Notes under the pieces: generated by a model
Database searches by the model: none
Told to the model about the DNA's origin: nothing
What the model saw: only the letters and a program-made list of their open reading frames with translations
Assembly: GCA_950295325.1 (NCBI GenBank)
Contig: OX485806.1
Span: forward strand, 54,617,169-54,681,168
DNA: 64,000 nt
Source of the DNA: Polytrichum commune
Lineage: Eukaryota > Streptophyta > Polytrichopsida > Polytrichales > Polytrichaceae
Direction: 5' to 3'
Shown: positions 35,377 to 49,289 of the stretch, piece after piece
Position numbering within the stretch: the first letter of the stretch is position 1
Layout: every line of letters starts with the position of its first letter
Translations under genes and position numbers: made by a program

Positions 35377-36715
35377 TTATGAATAAAATGTAAAAGAAAG
35401 AACACCAAAACCTACACCAAAATTCACCTCGCTTTCTAGATACTTCCGGAGTTCATATCCACTGTTGGAATCCACCACTGTGCAAACAACTCTTTGAATG
35501 TCCATTTGCGGGCCACAAAGAACTTCATATTCCTCAAATTTGTTGCCAATCAAATGCAAAACGGAGCCAAAGCCATTGCCTTAAATTTCTCTTAAATATT
35601 TCACTATAATGGCAACAAACAACACTGCAATCACTCCCCACCTTAACTTAGGTCAACAAAAATAAGAATCTTTCAGATGTCACACCACCTCATGCCCCAT
35701 GTTGTCATCCAAACACATGCATGGCATTGTTCATTATCTTGCGTGCAATTGGCCCACAAAATGTGCTTGGGTGGTCCTCCTAACTACAACCATGACACTA
35801 ACAGCAAGTAGTGGCCCAATCTCACTGTAGGTCCATTTCCCATTTGCTAACACTTTCAGCTCAACCAGACCACATTCAAAGATTTCAATCTCTAACCTCA
35901 ACGACATTGAGGTGTATACCACCAATTTCAATTTGGTTGGATGCAAAACAACGCCAAGAGCATAGGTTGGGCTCGACCACCAGGACGGGCACCAATGCAT
36001 ATTTTGATCCTCTTTGCAATATTGCACGATATTTTGGTGCCTAAGTTGTCATTATTGGTGGCATACACTTGTCATTCTTTGGTGTAGACCGTGTGACTAG
36101 TATATGGCCATAAAACCACAAGGGTTCATGACAAACAATTGAGGTTTTTCGTATATTGAAATCTTAGAGGTTGTGGTACATTGTGTCAATGTATGTCCTC
36201 TTAATATTTCTATTATATGATTGGAACTATAACGTCTTCGTTTCATGTTGGTATAAAATTACATCCATCATACTTCTCCTCTACATACACTTTAGACATG
36301 ATGTGTTTAATTGTTGTAAATGCCATAAAAGTTTGCATTCTATATTGGATGTATAAGAAATTATCTACACGGCCAGTCACCTATGGGAGAATTATAAAAA
36401 GGATGCACTAGATCCCACGTTGCAACCATGAAGAAATAATATATTACGAATGGGAGTTTTTGGATCATCGACTTCCACTCCCAGTTCACGACTTAAAAAC
36501 CATGACTGGCAATTTCAAAGAGTCCGCTACGCTCTCAGATCCATACCAAGGTCTACATAGGATGTGTTCACAATACAACCCCGGGGATATAATAATGCAT
36601 GCACATGTACAATAAAAGGTATACACACGTACCTAATAGTTTGTAGAAGATGGAACTGAAAACTTTCAACGTTTCTAACACGCGCTATTGCTTCTTCCTC
36701 CAACTTGAACTTCAA
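35377..36715 (-). pseudogene. Possible F-box-type gene fragment
   Basis: Minus-strand pieces in gene order are: LKFKLEEEAIARVRNVESFQ..LLQT with a GTACGT donor (about 36720-36630), WEWKSMIQKLPFVIYYF (about 36480-36420), GVVLHPTKLKLVVYTS then EIEIFECGLVELKVLANGKW and IGPLLAVSVMV (about 35960-35780), and EEYEVLCGPQMDIQRV (about 35540-35490). The order, a helical N-terminus followed by beta-rich repeats ending in Trp, is what F-box/kelch-type plant proteins look like. No diagnostic motif is complete, so the call is tentative. Frameshifts separate the pieces. Confidence 0.3.
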
Positions 36716-38400
36716 AATGTTTTGTTATTACCATCCAAATGTGTGAGCCCAAATTATGTGACCACAAATGTTTTTAAGCTTAGAAGCTATTAAAGCTTTG
36801 AATTGGATTTTTCATTAATTATTTTAAAACATAAAAAGAGTGGAGTCTTGGGTTGGATTGTGATTTAGACCTTAGGCTAGTGTGTTAGTTCTTCTTAGTT
36901 AGAAGGGGGAAAGGAATTAATTGAGAATAAGTTAATGGGGTTGTAGGATTTTTATCCTAAGTTAGGAAGCTGGGTTTGATTTAGCCGAATTAGGAATGGT
37001 TAGTGTTTGTTTTCGGGAAGGGTCACTGTGCCCTAGGATTTTCCGAAGTGCGGGACTAGAGGCAGTTGGGTAACCGCACTCATGCCTCTGGGAGACGGAC
37101 ACATGGAGCAAACTTGGCGAAGCCCTGCTACGGGTGTGGAGGAGAGAATCTGATGCAATGGCAGCACCAGCATTGAAGGAGGAGGGATCAGTTAGTCACA
37201 AGATGGCTGAAGGCGAAATCTAGAGGTAGGGAGAATAGCGATGAAGGGATGCCTGCTGGGCCAAACCAGGTGGGATCTCAGATTTTGATAATATCGGAGG
37301 AGGAGGCAAATAGCTGATGCCAACTATAATTACCAAAGAAATCAAGGATTCTTTGCAGGAGCTCGAGCTCCTTCTTCTTGGTTTTCAGTTAAGCATGTTC
37401 CAGGGAGGGGGCACATAGCAACGCGGCAGCAAGGACAATGGACAGGCAGGTTACAACCAGAAGCAATGGCAGTGGCAGTTGATATGAGGGAGTGGCGTAG
37501 ATTAGAGGATGTGGCTAATTGAATGGGAAGGGTCCAGGCTCAATCTTGTCCTCGGCGAGCGAGTAACTGGGAGAAGCAAAGCTAGGTGAGCCACATGTGG
37601 AAGGAATGCAATGCTAAGCATCTGCTCCAGCATGCGGAATAATCAGAGGTCAAGTGGTGGCAGAGAGCCTAGCAGGGGTTGAATTGGCTATGGCAACCGA
37701 AGGTAAGTTGCTAGAGTGGCTTCCAGGAGAAACGCCGAGCCACCTGAACTGCCACTCACCTAGAAGCTGACTAGCCTCGCGCTCATGGTCTCCATTCGGC
37801 GTTCAGTGTTGGGTTGTAGCCCGCTGCTGGGTGGAAATCCACCGATTAGTGTTGCACCAGCGGCAGCTCAACTGTTGGGCCGGCTTGAGGCAATTAGGCA
37901 TCAGGGTCAATCTCGCCCTCGGGGAATGCGGAGAAAGGCTCGAATGTCTCAGGCAGAGCATTCTCCACCTAAGGGGGGAGGTTAGGGAAGGAATCGGCAT
38001 AGCTACTAAATGAACTGGTTGTTGGAAGGACTGGAAGAAGGGCAACAGAGGACTGGGGAAGTTGAGGGTGGATTAGTGGCACAAAAAATTAGCGAGCAAG
38101 GTAGAGATTAGGGGCAGTGGTTTTGAGTATTGGTAGGTAGTTTGTGGGTTGAAGGCTGGGTACTTAGCACATAAAAGTAATAGGCATAGGCCGCCAATTG
38201 TGTGACTGGGTGAAGCCGTGATGCCACTGGAAGGGGTGGATTAGTGGACCACATCATAGTTATGGGGTAGAGGCTTGTGAATGAATATATTAGTGAGTGA
38301 GAGGAAATGGAGTATTTTCTAAATACTCATTACCTTGTGCTCTTGAAATAAGGATTTGTGTGTTCAGTGTTTATTTTGGTGATTATGAGCTTTTACAATT
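36716..38400 (+). pseudogene. Possible retrotransposon gag debris in a G-rich block
   Basis: Base composition switches to G-rich between about 36850 and 38300. In the plus strand, NYNYQRNQGFFAGARAPSSW (37320-37378) and a zinc-knuckle-like GEPHVEGMQC with ASAPACGI (about 37587-37650) recall the gag nucleocapsid of plant retroelements. Many stops and shifts are present, and no protease or reverse transcriptase follows. Recognition is weak. Confidence 0.25.
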
Positions 38401-41400
38401 CAAGGGCTAGGTAGGATTACACAAGTGCATGTGAGTCGTGGACTCTCACCCGGACTACGACGCTTAAGGGTGGGGGTTTATGGCTGACAAAATGATTCAC
38501 GCATCCATCGTAAAAAATTATGCAAAGACTGTCAATTGTCAGCTGGTCACTATGCCTCTTGATTAATAGACCACCTCTGAACTCTCTCATAGCTCCTATT
38601 TGCGGTGTTGCTCCTACACAATACATGCACGCACTGGTTCATTGTAATCCCACAATACCATGCCGGTATTGCTACATTGGACAAGATTTTTATATTAGAC
38701 ACAATAAGACTTCCAATGGGGTAGCATAGAGCGGTGCCACAACTACCAAGACAAAATTCTAGGTTCATACGTAACCACAAGTCTTCATCCACTTGGTTTG
38801 TCAATTTTAGTGTACGGAACATGCTGCGGATATCAAGAAAACATTTTTTTCTTGTTTGGCTCCTGAGGGCAGCACTTGCAACAGAATTTATAGGTCCAAC
38901 CTTCCTATCACTAGAAACTATAACTCAATGATTTGTTTGAGCATCCATTAACATTATTTCTGTTGGAAACAACGCCACTAGCACCCATGGCGGACCTTGA
39001 CCAATTGAAAAGTGTAGAACCTCACTAGACATTGACGCTTGGGGAATACGCAAAGTGAACTTACAATTAATTTGTTGAACCACTAAAGGACGTCCGTTTC
39101 AGGTTGGATATTCCTACCATGCCCACACCATCTTCATGCACTACCATCGCATCCTTCTTTTCACATCATGGTGCCCCATAGAATCTCCTGCACATAGCAA
39201 ACACGTAGGTCACCATACAAGTCCTCATGACCCAAAGCTATAATATACATGCAACCAACATCATGGCATTCCACCAGAAAATTTGTGTTAGGATGGATGT
39301 CAACCTCTTCAAAGGTACACCTTTATTCACTAGAGAATTTTTGGGGCGTTTTTGCGTTGAAAAAAGGTGTTGCCTAAAGTAGTTCGGTCTTCATTCCCCG
39401 TCCCCTCTTCCATTCTACAGCGGGCATGGATGCAACTAGCGATTCATGCTCGTCTGCTACTACCTTCACGGTTGAGTCCCGGAGTTCAATGTGACATTTG
39501 AAAGGTAGGAAAACTATCAACAACCTCATAAGCACATAATGGTCATATAGAATAGAATGCAATTGCAACCATTGATGACATCTAGCCATGTGGTTCTTCC
39601 ACAGACATGGCTAACGGAATTTGCTTCTCATTACAACAACCTGGCATGGTGAAAGTTTTGGTATTGTAGTGAGGATTGTGTGCACTAATAATAAGCTAAT
39701 CAAAGTCTATGGTTGTTGCGTTCTTGGTTTTCTTCCCGTACATCTTAAATTTGAAAGGTCCTTGCAAACTGCCAGAAGGATGATGTTCCCACATATAAAA
39801 CATTGATGAAAGGGAAAAAATTGTACTTGGGATGGAGGTGAAGTGCAAAAATCAGAGGAAAATGACATCACTTGCTCATATGTCACCCCAAAGTATGACA
39901 AAATTGCGGTGGAATCTTAAACATAACATAGGTCACTTTCGCCATGCATAGAGGGTTGTAGACAATGTGGCACTGAAGTGATGGTGGGAGAAAACAATAA
40001 AACGAAAGACTTTGCCAAACCCCTACCATCATATGGTCATATGCTTCTTGCACGCTCCATACCAGAGAATTGCAACTGGCCTCTGCCAACATTAACGACT
40101 GAGGCTCCAAACAATTGTGCACAAAAATACAAAGGGAAATGACTCAAGCCCTGCCATCACCACCACCAACAACAGAAGAACAAACAAGTTCAAGTGGTGG
40201 GGCAGAATAATTCACAGTGTATTCGACGGGCTATGGTATGGTCAAGCAACAAACTTAGTCTTAAGGGTCTAGAACCACAGCAAATGATGAGTGTGAGTCC
40301 TAAGCCTTGAATATTTGTAAAGATTTGTTGGTCGCATCATGGCGATGATATTATTGTTTGAAGTGTTCATAATTGGTGTTGACCTGCTTTTTCTAACATA
40401 ACATGAACATGAACTATGACAACACTATATAAGCCATTTGCATTTTTTATTTCACTACTGGTAATATTATTATTGAGCAAGATAAATAGAATTGGTGACA
40501 CTAATTATAATGTTTTGTGTGGTATTGTGGATTATGGATGAAATGACCTTTTTGTGGATAGAAAAGTGCAAGAGGGTCGTTGAGGGTGCCTTTAACGCAG
40601 GTGATCAACCGATTGTGTACGAATAGTAGGCCCAATAGGTTGTTTTGCACTCGTGTTAAACAATGTTATATACAATGACGGAATGTGCAACTACCTCATA
40701 CAATCTTCTATGCAATTAGGTCATGCCATGTTAGTTTATGACTGTTCCACAGTATTTTGAGTATGTATTGTCATGAAACAAAACATATTGTTCATTTTGT
40801 TGCAGTGGTTGCAGTGGTTGCTATTTGTTTAATATTGCACTTATTTGGGAGCAATAGAATTGCATCCTTCAGCCATTAGCAAAAATTCTATTTTCTCTTG
40901 GCAACAATTCCTTATGAAATATTATTATGAATGATTGAAATTTGGATGGAAAACTACTTGGCAAGTGACTGTAATTGCATCACTGTAATCTTGACCACTC
41001 CCCCACTCCATTTTTCTATTACACAGACTGGCAAATATTGTTGGGCTCACATTTACTACTGGTGACACTATGCTGCAGTTCACACTTGCTATTGAGCAAA
41101 ACATTTGGAGTTGGCAGCACTACATATCATATTCTTTGTGTGTGGCTTGGTATGTTGTCATGTAGCAAGAAGGGGGCTGAAAAGGTAAGTTGTCATGGTA
41201 AGGCACACAGGTCCCGAATGGTTCCACGTACATGTTCTCCCTCTTTAGTACGACATGTTTGGGAAACCAAAAAAAATTGTATCATTGAGGTATCCTCTTC
41301 TCATTAATATGACAAATGGCATAAAGTTGTTGTATTATTGAGGGAATACAAAAACATAAGTAATATGAGCTTGAGAATATACACAACGAGTTTAAACAAT

Positions 41401-43040
41401 ATGGATGGTATAAAATAATAACTCCAAATTTTAAACAAACACAAATACTCTAAAGAACTCTTGAAATAGGAGTCCAAAAACCTATGGTGTTGCCTACCCA
41501 AGTTAGCAACCGCCATCTTATCTAAATGCCCTATTAACTTTTGGAAACTTATAATTTCATTAACACCAAAATATAAAGTGGTCTCTACTAAAAAAAACTC
41601 GACAACAATGATACATGACGTTTACTTTCAAAAAGTTTCACCGTAGGTGGACCAACATCATCCGCATATATCGAATGTAAATCGATATTAAGATCAAAGT
41701 CTTGTGCATGAATGGTTTGCAAAGCAGCATCCACCAATTCATTAGTACTCAAATCACGCCAACATACCATGCAGGAGGCCACTCTAACCCTAACTGTGTC
41801 CACTCTGCACTGGTAACCCGAATTATCATTAAGTTCCCAATGATAAGTGAAGTTCCCAAGTAGATCCCAAGTGCAAATTATTGTATACTAACTGTACATA
41901 ATAAAGATGAAAGGAATTTGAGCATGAACTACCTTTGTAACATGGCGAATTGGAGATTTCCACATGTTTTCCACAACCTAAACCTTGCCTAATAGCCTCC
42001 CACGTTCGCTTTCAAAACCTAATTGTCCCGTATGGATTTGCATCCATGGACACAAACACCCATTCATGCCCTCCATCCAATATGTCAACATTTTTGAACA
42101 CATGCTCCTCCGAAAGGATGCATCCATGTATTAACTAACAGTGCGAGCATTTGCAGCTGCATGAAGCCCGGTCAAAGCTGCAGTGCCAGGCTTCAACATT
42201 TTCCTGCCAAGGTTTTGTGAGGCAATGATGTGTATGCAGAGGGACAATGGTTGTGTGTGTCAATTGAACCTAAGGTTGGTGAAGCAAAACAGACAAAGAA
42301 AGAAGCAAGAGGAACCTTTCCTTTCCGGCAACCTATTCAGGTCCACAAATGCCTTCTATTTTCTTAGGTAAGCCAACCAGGTGTTGGACCGTGCAAGCAA
42401 TGGACAAGGAAAATACTTCAAAGCAGGATTGGAACACTTATTTTGACATTATGTTTTTTATTTACAAATTTTTATTAATGTAAATCTGCATATGGAGACC
42501 GTCCACAAGTTGATTATTTGAATATCAACATGTACCCTTGGGGAAGGGAGGCAGAAATGAACATTGTCCTGTACATGTTAGTGTTGAGTAATCATTTCCA
42601 TAGTAGTAATATTATATCATGTTTTGTGATATTGACCTATATGCCCTCCAATGAAAGAATGTAGGGGTAAAAAAACCTTTTGATGTGTTGGTACACATGT
42701 ATCTTCAATCCTGTCTTTTTATTACACCAAAACATCCAACCATTATCATTCTTTTGGTTGCACAAACCCACACATATTGATCCACAAATTCATGATAAAT
42801 GTGGAGGGAATTGGAAATTACACCGTAGTATGCGAAGGCAATTAACCTGTCTTGGATACAAACACATAGGATGAGTTTTGCTATGGATATCGCTATTGCA
42901 CAAAATTGTCAACAACCTTTGGCTTGCGTCTACCAAAATAGAATCATCGCATATGAGCGCACCTCCCATCTAGTGACAAGTAAAAGGAACCACAAACTGT
43001 AGGTTGGATAATCATGTGAGCATAAGTTCAATTTTGTTAT
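38401..43040. other. Degenerate low-information region
   Basis: No gene can be supported. Minus-strand fragments such as QVDEDLWLRMNLEFCLGSCG (about 38790-38730), LRDSTVKVVADEHESLVA (about 39480-39430) and NELVDAALQTIHAQDFDLNI (about 41740-41680) read like old coding sequence. They are short and separated by stops. They could be relatives of the F-box-like fragment, but that cannot be shown by eye. Confidence 0.3.
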
Positions 43041-43049
43041 GTTGTACAA

Positions 43050-43135
43050 TCGCCAAGTCATGAATTATGTAGTTGGTTGGCAAAGGATGATGTCTCACAA
43101 ATATGTGGTCCGGGTTCAATTCCCATCATGTGAAG
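43050..43135 (+). repeat. tRNA-like sequence, possible SINE head
   Basis: A B-box-type GGTTCAATTCC stands at 43113-43123. About 45 bases upstream an A-box-like TATGTAGTTGGTTGG ends at about 43080, the right spacing for an internal RNA polymerase III promoter. Folding as a cloverleaf is poor, so this is not called a tRNA gene. A tRNA-derived SINE or a tRNA pseudogene fits better. Confidence 0.3.
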
Positions 43136-44473
43136 AATGGCACAACAATGAGAGCTAGAGATGGATGGTATATTGTCTATATTTGTGATATTTGTAGAGG
43201 TAAAGAGTGGCAAAATAGAGACACGATTGTAAAGCACCTGCGACTATAATTATTGAGAGGATGCCTCCACAATCCTACAACATGTCTAGTCGCAAATCCA
43301 AGTACAGCAAATGAAGACAGTAGATTTATACCACGTGAAGACTTTAAAAACCATGAACAACATAAGGAAGGGTAAAAAACACTTTGACAATGCAAATGTA
43401 GACAATAATGGAGAGGTTGTTCTATACAAAGCAAATGATTGCACATGTGAGAAAGAAAAAAACGTAGATGAGGAAAGAGTCATAACAATAAATGAAGTGT
43501 TATCGACCTAAACTATTGAATTGCATGCTCTCCTTAATAAGAATCACATGTCAATGAGTTTGCAAAGAGAAATTCTACGGCTTTTGTTTGTCTCATGTAG
43601 ATCGCATGTGGGGAGTGATGAAGGAGATTTTGATGTAGGAAAGTTATCATTATGACAATGTTTAATATTGAAAGGTAAATATTGGAATGCTGAAATTGGC
43701 GGTGTGTCAGTATCAGCGTCGTGAAAATAACTAATGAGCATGTATCACAAATTAGGCATGCCAGTGGCTTGGAGGTAGAGAATTCATTTGGAAATCAGTG
43801 ACAATCACCATGAACCGCTTGTAATGCTTTCACATAAACAAATTGTGGATTTAAGATTGGAATGTTGTTGTATACCAAGATCTCGTGCAATACACATGAA
43901 ATTTTGTAGTAGATGCAAACAAAAGTATGGTATATACAACTGGTTAAGAAAAATCTGTTTTTTTATTACATAGAAATGAAAGGTTGGTTTGATTATACAT
44001 GTTGGAGCCAAACCTGTTGTCATGAAATGTTGTAAATATGGAAGAATCCGTTAGAGTATATGGGACGTGGCCCAAACTATGAATCACATAATGTGAGTTA
44101 GTTTTGGTATGGAGCAAAATTATCGGAGTACTAGAGTTTTTGGAATCCAGAGGGTATTTGGAAAAGGCCGCTATAATGCCAGACAATGAGTTGTAAAAAA
44201 AAATATAGAGCAGTTTTTGAATCTATGAAGTACGCAAAATTGTGAAAATTTCAATGCTGAGAGATTCTAATATGCATTCAAATGCACAAAGTGTGGGGCC
44301 CTAGTCGAAGGTTGTCAACTCTAACACAAGGTATTGTCACTTACATTTTGCATGTAGCAATTTGTGTTAAATATATCACATTGTTTCATAATTATCTTTA
44401 TTGTGTGTAGCAATGTGAAGATATTTGTTAAAATTTTGAAACTCATAAATTTTAAATTGATGTTTATTTAAAC
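43136..44473. other. Spacer, no gene seen
   Basis: AT-rich sequence with only short frames on both strands. Nothing is recognised. Confidence 0.4.
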
Positions 44474-45115
44474 ATGTCCACATATTTCACACAGGGCGAT
44501 CTGAGGAATTTTGCGCTTTTGGCATACTGGGATGGTTTCCAAAGCGTCCGGACTTGTCAACGAGATTGTTGGATGTTGGAGATCTTCGTATTAAATTATG
44601 GCAAAAAAAATTTCCTTGTATTTTTGCTATTATTTTTATTCCAATTAGCTCTGCAAAATTTATATAGGATACTAGTATAATTGTGTTAAGAACATGTCTC
44701 CAACTATTTGTAATGCAATTGGAAAATTTCTTTAAAATTTCTTTTAAAACTTTGTTTTTGTATAAATTCAAAACAATATCCAATAATCTTAACGTGTACA
44801 ACATTGAAGAGCCTATAGTCATGAAAACTATTTTAATGAATTTTACAAGTGATCATTCTACCCAATACAAAGTTGGATTACTGAAAGGAGAATGATACTT
44901 TGCATATAGAAGGCATGATTCTTTTGTCTATAGAGAAATTGTAGAGGATATTAGAACATTTTTACATGATCATAATAAAGAACGTGTTTCTTTCAGCCCA
45001 CCTCGGCGAACAACGGAGTTACTATTAGATTCCATAATAAATTGGCGATTATTGCCTAAAGGTGCCGAATGAGGTAGGGTGCAAGACTTGGCGGATAACA
45101 TATCTATCTATTCTA
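44474..45115 (+). pseudogene. Unidentified plus-strand coding remnant
   Basis: The frame starting near 44683 is open through EEPIVMKTILMNFTSDHSTQ to a TGA at 44893-44895. It then continues in the same frame as YFAYRRHDSFVYREIVEDIR, SFSPPRRTTELLLDSIINWR and LLPKGAE before a second TGA. Both stops can be explained by TGG-to-TGA changes. An upstream piece, GDLRNFALLAYWDGF (about 44497-44541), may be an earlier exon. The family is not recognised. Confidence 0.4.
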
Positions 45116-47285
45116 TAGAAATTTTGTGATTTATATGGTTTCAATTTATCCACTAACTTAATTTATGATACAATGCACATATTGACTTTATGTGTATTTA
45201 AAAAATATGTACACATTTTAATACAGAACATAAACCCTGGGTAGGGAGAATGATTCGGAGATAGCTTTACGAATTGTGCCGCAATCGCCATGTAGGCCAA
45301 AATAATTGGAACAATGATGGCTAAGATTTTGAATACACTAATTTTATTTTATGAAATTTTCCATTCATACTAGAAAAGTTGGGGATAAAAAAAATTTATT
45401 CTAGGGAGTTTGGGTAATTTTACTCACAAGTCGGAAGATTGTTTTTTGTTTATACGCTGGGACATGGATGAACTAAAGAGAGTATGACAATTAGGAAGAT
45501 GTTGCTTAGTTCTTGGAGGGTGCGGTCCGAGAAGAATATGGATTTGAACTATTTGCCATTGGAAGATGTATTAGGTGAAATGACAAGAACAAGACTTTGA
45601 TGTTGTTACATTTTTCACGTTAAAATTTCTTATTGATTACTACTGTCTGCAAACTACTAGTAATGCGGTATGTGTTTACAATGTATGAAGCGGCGAGTTA
45701 TTCGATGATATCGTTCAACATAGGTCGCATGATTTTTTTGGTGTTATTGTTTTGAACACGATATTGCACAATTTTAGAAATTAATAACTAACCATATATC
45801 AAATGAAATTTTGTACACCTCATTTTATTTTTAACGTTGTTCAAATACATATAATAATATCCAAAAAACATTAGATGGATTTTTCTAATATTAAAGGTTT
45901 ATTGCAAATACCTAAATATGTTCGACTAACAAGTTATTTTTAAAGCGAACCCATGGAGAATATAAAATTTTATAAATATTGGCATAACGATTGTGTAGCA
46001 ACTGTCTTGTTCCAAAAAATGACAAGAGTTTTGGTTGGAGTTCTTTTATGCGTAGGAACCTGCCAATGTGTTAATATGATAAAAATAAAGGATTTTTTAT
46101 AAGATTGAAGAAGCAACCCTTGCGAATGTATGCAACAACAAGGATGTATAGGTTCAATTTCCAGAAGAGAATGGAGGTCCTCGTAACAACAACGTGCATT
46201 TTCTTAAGGATGTTATTTGGAAATTTTGATCTTTGTTCCTGGGAAGACGAGAATATTGTACTGGGTGTTGTATTGTGGTACGACCAAATGAAGACGTAAA
46301 AAACGGTAAACATTACTGAATATAGAAGAAGAAAAATTTGAAGAACTTTTTATTTATGAATTTGGAGGTATTCAAGAAATTTTTTTTGTTGGTAGACAGA
46401 CGCTTCCTGGTGGCATATGAATCGGACTATACAAAATTTTGAAGGCACATGGTGCTTGCGGGACAACGTGGCCACTGCACACCATTTCTTGTAGCCGAGG
46501 ATGTGATGTTGGTGTGTGCTAGATGTGGCGGTCCACACAACATGACAACAATTAGAAAGGTGCATGAAAAATCCACAAGATGCACCCGTTGACAATAATC
46601 ATGGACAAAGATAAAGATCTAGTGGCACTATGAACGTAAGCTATCTTTGATAACGACTTGGGAGCTTCAAATTCCAAACTTTCTTGCATCCAAATGCAAC
46701 ATTACGCTGGCATTTTCTATTGCAAATAATGTTTGACATGAGGACTATAAGATTTTGTAAGGGTGTTCATGTGGAGTGGCCGATGTCGAGAGTGAATGTA
46801 GGCGGAAAAGGTGTTAAATGATGATGGGGGTTATTGCTATTGTTGCATAAATGCATGGGTTATACAATACGAGATAAGTTGTATTTTTACGACGGACTTA
46901 GTTCCATATGAAGGACCTAGCCATCCAACATATATGTCATCTTTATTTGGCTAATTGTAACAACAATTTGTGATTCATTATATTATTTTGAATTTCATCA
47001 TTTATGTGGCTTCAAGTGCCCCCCATTCCGCATTGGACAATAAAGGTGTATCTAAGAGCTCCGTGTGAATTTAAATCTTCTAATCATTTGCATATCTATT
47101 CGTATTGCAAATCCTTACAATATTTTCTTCAAGAAAAATAGTCTAGGGATTTAGTATGTGTGAAGTGTGAATGTTTATCTTATCATGATGACATTGCTAA
47201 CGGTATTTTGCACTAGTTTCAAAGTCAGTGTTTATTTGATTTTTTGATATCATTGATCTTATTGGATTTTGGGGTCATGTGTAAT
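45116..47285. other. AT-rich spacer with scattered coding-like scraps
   Basis: No supported gene. Short strings such as FIRWDMDELKRV (about 45455) and NDDGGYCYCCINAWVIQYEI (about 46820) look like fragments of former coding sequence without known relatives. Confidence 0.3.
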
Positions 47286-49152
47286 ATGTACAAAAGAAAA
47301 TGGGAAAAAAATCAAGCAAAGAATAACAAGATCTGGAAAAAGACACAACGACAAAATGCAAAATGTGTTTTGAAAACTATAACCAGTCTTGAAGGATTGT
47401 GGGTGAAGATGGGGCAATTTTGGTCTACAAGGGCAAATGTTTTACTAGACCTTTATATGTAGTGCCTTTGTCAATTCCAAGATTCACTTCCCTCGCGTCT
47501 TATTTCAGAGGTGCTCAATTTGTAAGTTCTCTTCTCTGTACAATGATATATTAAAGTTATCTTCGATTCAATGGGACTTTCCACCAGGAATTGGTCCCCT
47601 ATGATTTTCCATCACTTGTTTTGCATATAATATCAATAAATTCCTCCCAGTTGTGGTGCATGCACAGAAAGAGTGTTGGGATGAAGAGAAACCTATGTAA
47701 GTTCATTGAGAACCAAACTTATTTTAGTAACTTATGACATGACAAAATGGATTTGATCCTTAATGAACCAATATACAACGTTCTTTGTCCAAACCACCAC
47801 AGAGCATCTAAACGTGCACCAAAAACTTGTCAAACATGGAGGGTATTGTGTGCAAAACAATCAGCTTCTGACCAAAAATTATATTGAATTGGAAGATAAC
47901 CTTATTGAAACTAGATGAAAAAACAGATTGTTTTTGTTATCTACCTTTTGATGAGGGCAGTCAGGACTCATTATCAAGGTCATTGATAATGAGCTACAAG
48001 TTTCATAATGATGTATATGTTGGAATACATTCATATGCTTGATTGTTTTTCCAATGGCACATATGGTGACAGTGGGGAGTTCTAGTAGTTTATAAGTGCT
48101 ACACATGATAAGGTGGTTCAAAATTTGAACAATCGTTAACATGAATCTATGGCAAACCCCAAAAATATAAATTTAACTGCCAATACATAGTAATTTTCAT
48201 ATATATATATATATATTTGGATGTGAACATTGTTTTTATAAGCACATGAATGGATTTCTTGGCCTTCATGTTGATTGGGTTGGAAATTGGTAATGGGATG
48301 GATGCATGTGCATTGTGTACAAAAATGTTTCTCAATTGTTAAGTTGCATCAAGTCAATCAGGTCTTAGGGTAGAGAAGATGCAGGCATACATTACAATAA
48401 TATATATTGCTTGTTCAGGTAATAAGAACCATAGAGATGGAGCTAAGGAAGGATCCCTTGGAGTTTTTTTCTTCTCTTTATATTATTGCGCTCGCCACAA
48501 CCTCAATTAGTCTTCATTGTTCCAAACCCTTAAGATTATGGTGGAATATTATACCAACCGTATTTGTTGTGTCTATTTCTTGTATTGCCACTTGGATCCT
48601 ATGAAGTTTTGGCTTCTCCTTGGTTCAATGGTATTTTTGAAGACTATAAGTTTTTGTGGGAGATTGCAATAGTTACATGCTTTGGATTGTAGAGATAGCT
48701 CAAGTCCATCGAGCATGCACCATAGAAGGGATGGACGTGGTGGTCAAGGTGCAACACAAGGGTATTAAGCATGTGATATTGCAAATGAGACATTTTGGTT
48801 TATTGCGAAAGTTCCTCATCATTCCTTGTCCTGCATCATGTGCACATTCATGCTGACATTTGAGTGTTTGTGGTGTCACCAACTTCAAGTGTACAATTTG
48901 CACCATCCTATAAATTATGATTCAGCTGATTGGTTGTTAAACTATTGTCAATCACGTCATTTAGGTGAGTTGCAAACTGGTATTTCATTTTTCTTTTTTT
49001 GTCTTCTCTTAAGTAGGTGTACGATAATCTAATTTGGGGTTGGACTGTTGTTCAATGGGTTGCATGGGCTGAACTTGATTATGACTTTGGGTATGTCATG
49101 GATGAGTGGTGCAATGAAATTCCACAAAAGTTGTATTTCAATTATGAAGCTG
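47286..49152 (+). pseudogene. ABC1/AarF (UbiB-type) atypical kinase pseudogene
   Basis: Four separated segments match the conserved N-terminal region of plant ABC1-family kinases in the right order. They are: 47286-47521, with QNAKCVLKTITSLEGLWVKM, GQFWSTRANVL and QDSLPSR (expected LEGLWVK.GQ.LSTRADVLP); 48418-48510, with VIRTIEMELRKDPLEFFSSL and LATTSI; about 48693-48786, with IAQVHRACTIEGMDVVVKVQ and HKGIKHVILQ; and about 49041-49152, with VQWVAWAELDYDFGYVMDEW and CNEIPQKLYFNYEA. Splice signals remain (GTAAGT at 47522, CAG before 48418). A TAG at 47460-47462 breaks the first exon, and the rest of the kinase domain is not found downstream. In plants these kinases act mainly in plastids and mitochondria, in quinone and lipid metabolism. 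This copy cannot make a kinase. Confidence 0.8.
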
Positions 49153-49289
49153 GTATAAGCCCCATCACTTTCACCCAATTTGGAAGAGTTTATAGAGAAA
49201 TGTGGCACTAATACATATATCATTTCCAAGTATGTGGTGGCTTCAGTCCAATCGTCTTTGTGCAAGTTTAGAAAACCCTTATTGTACTA

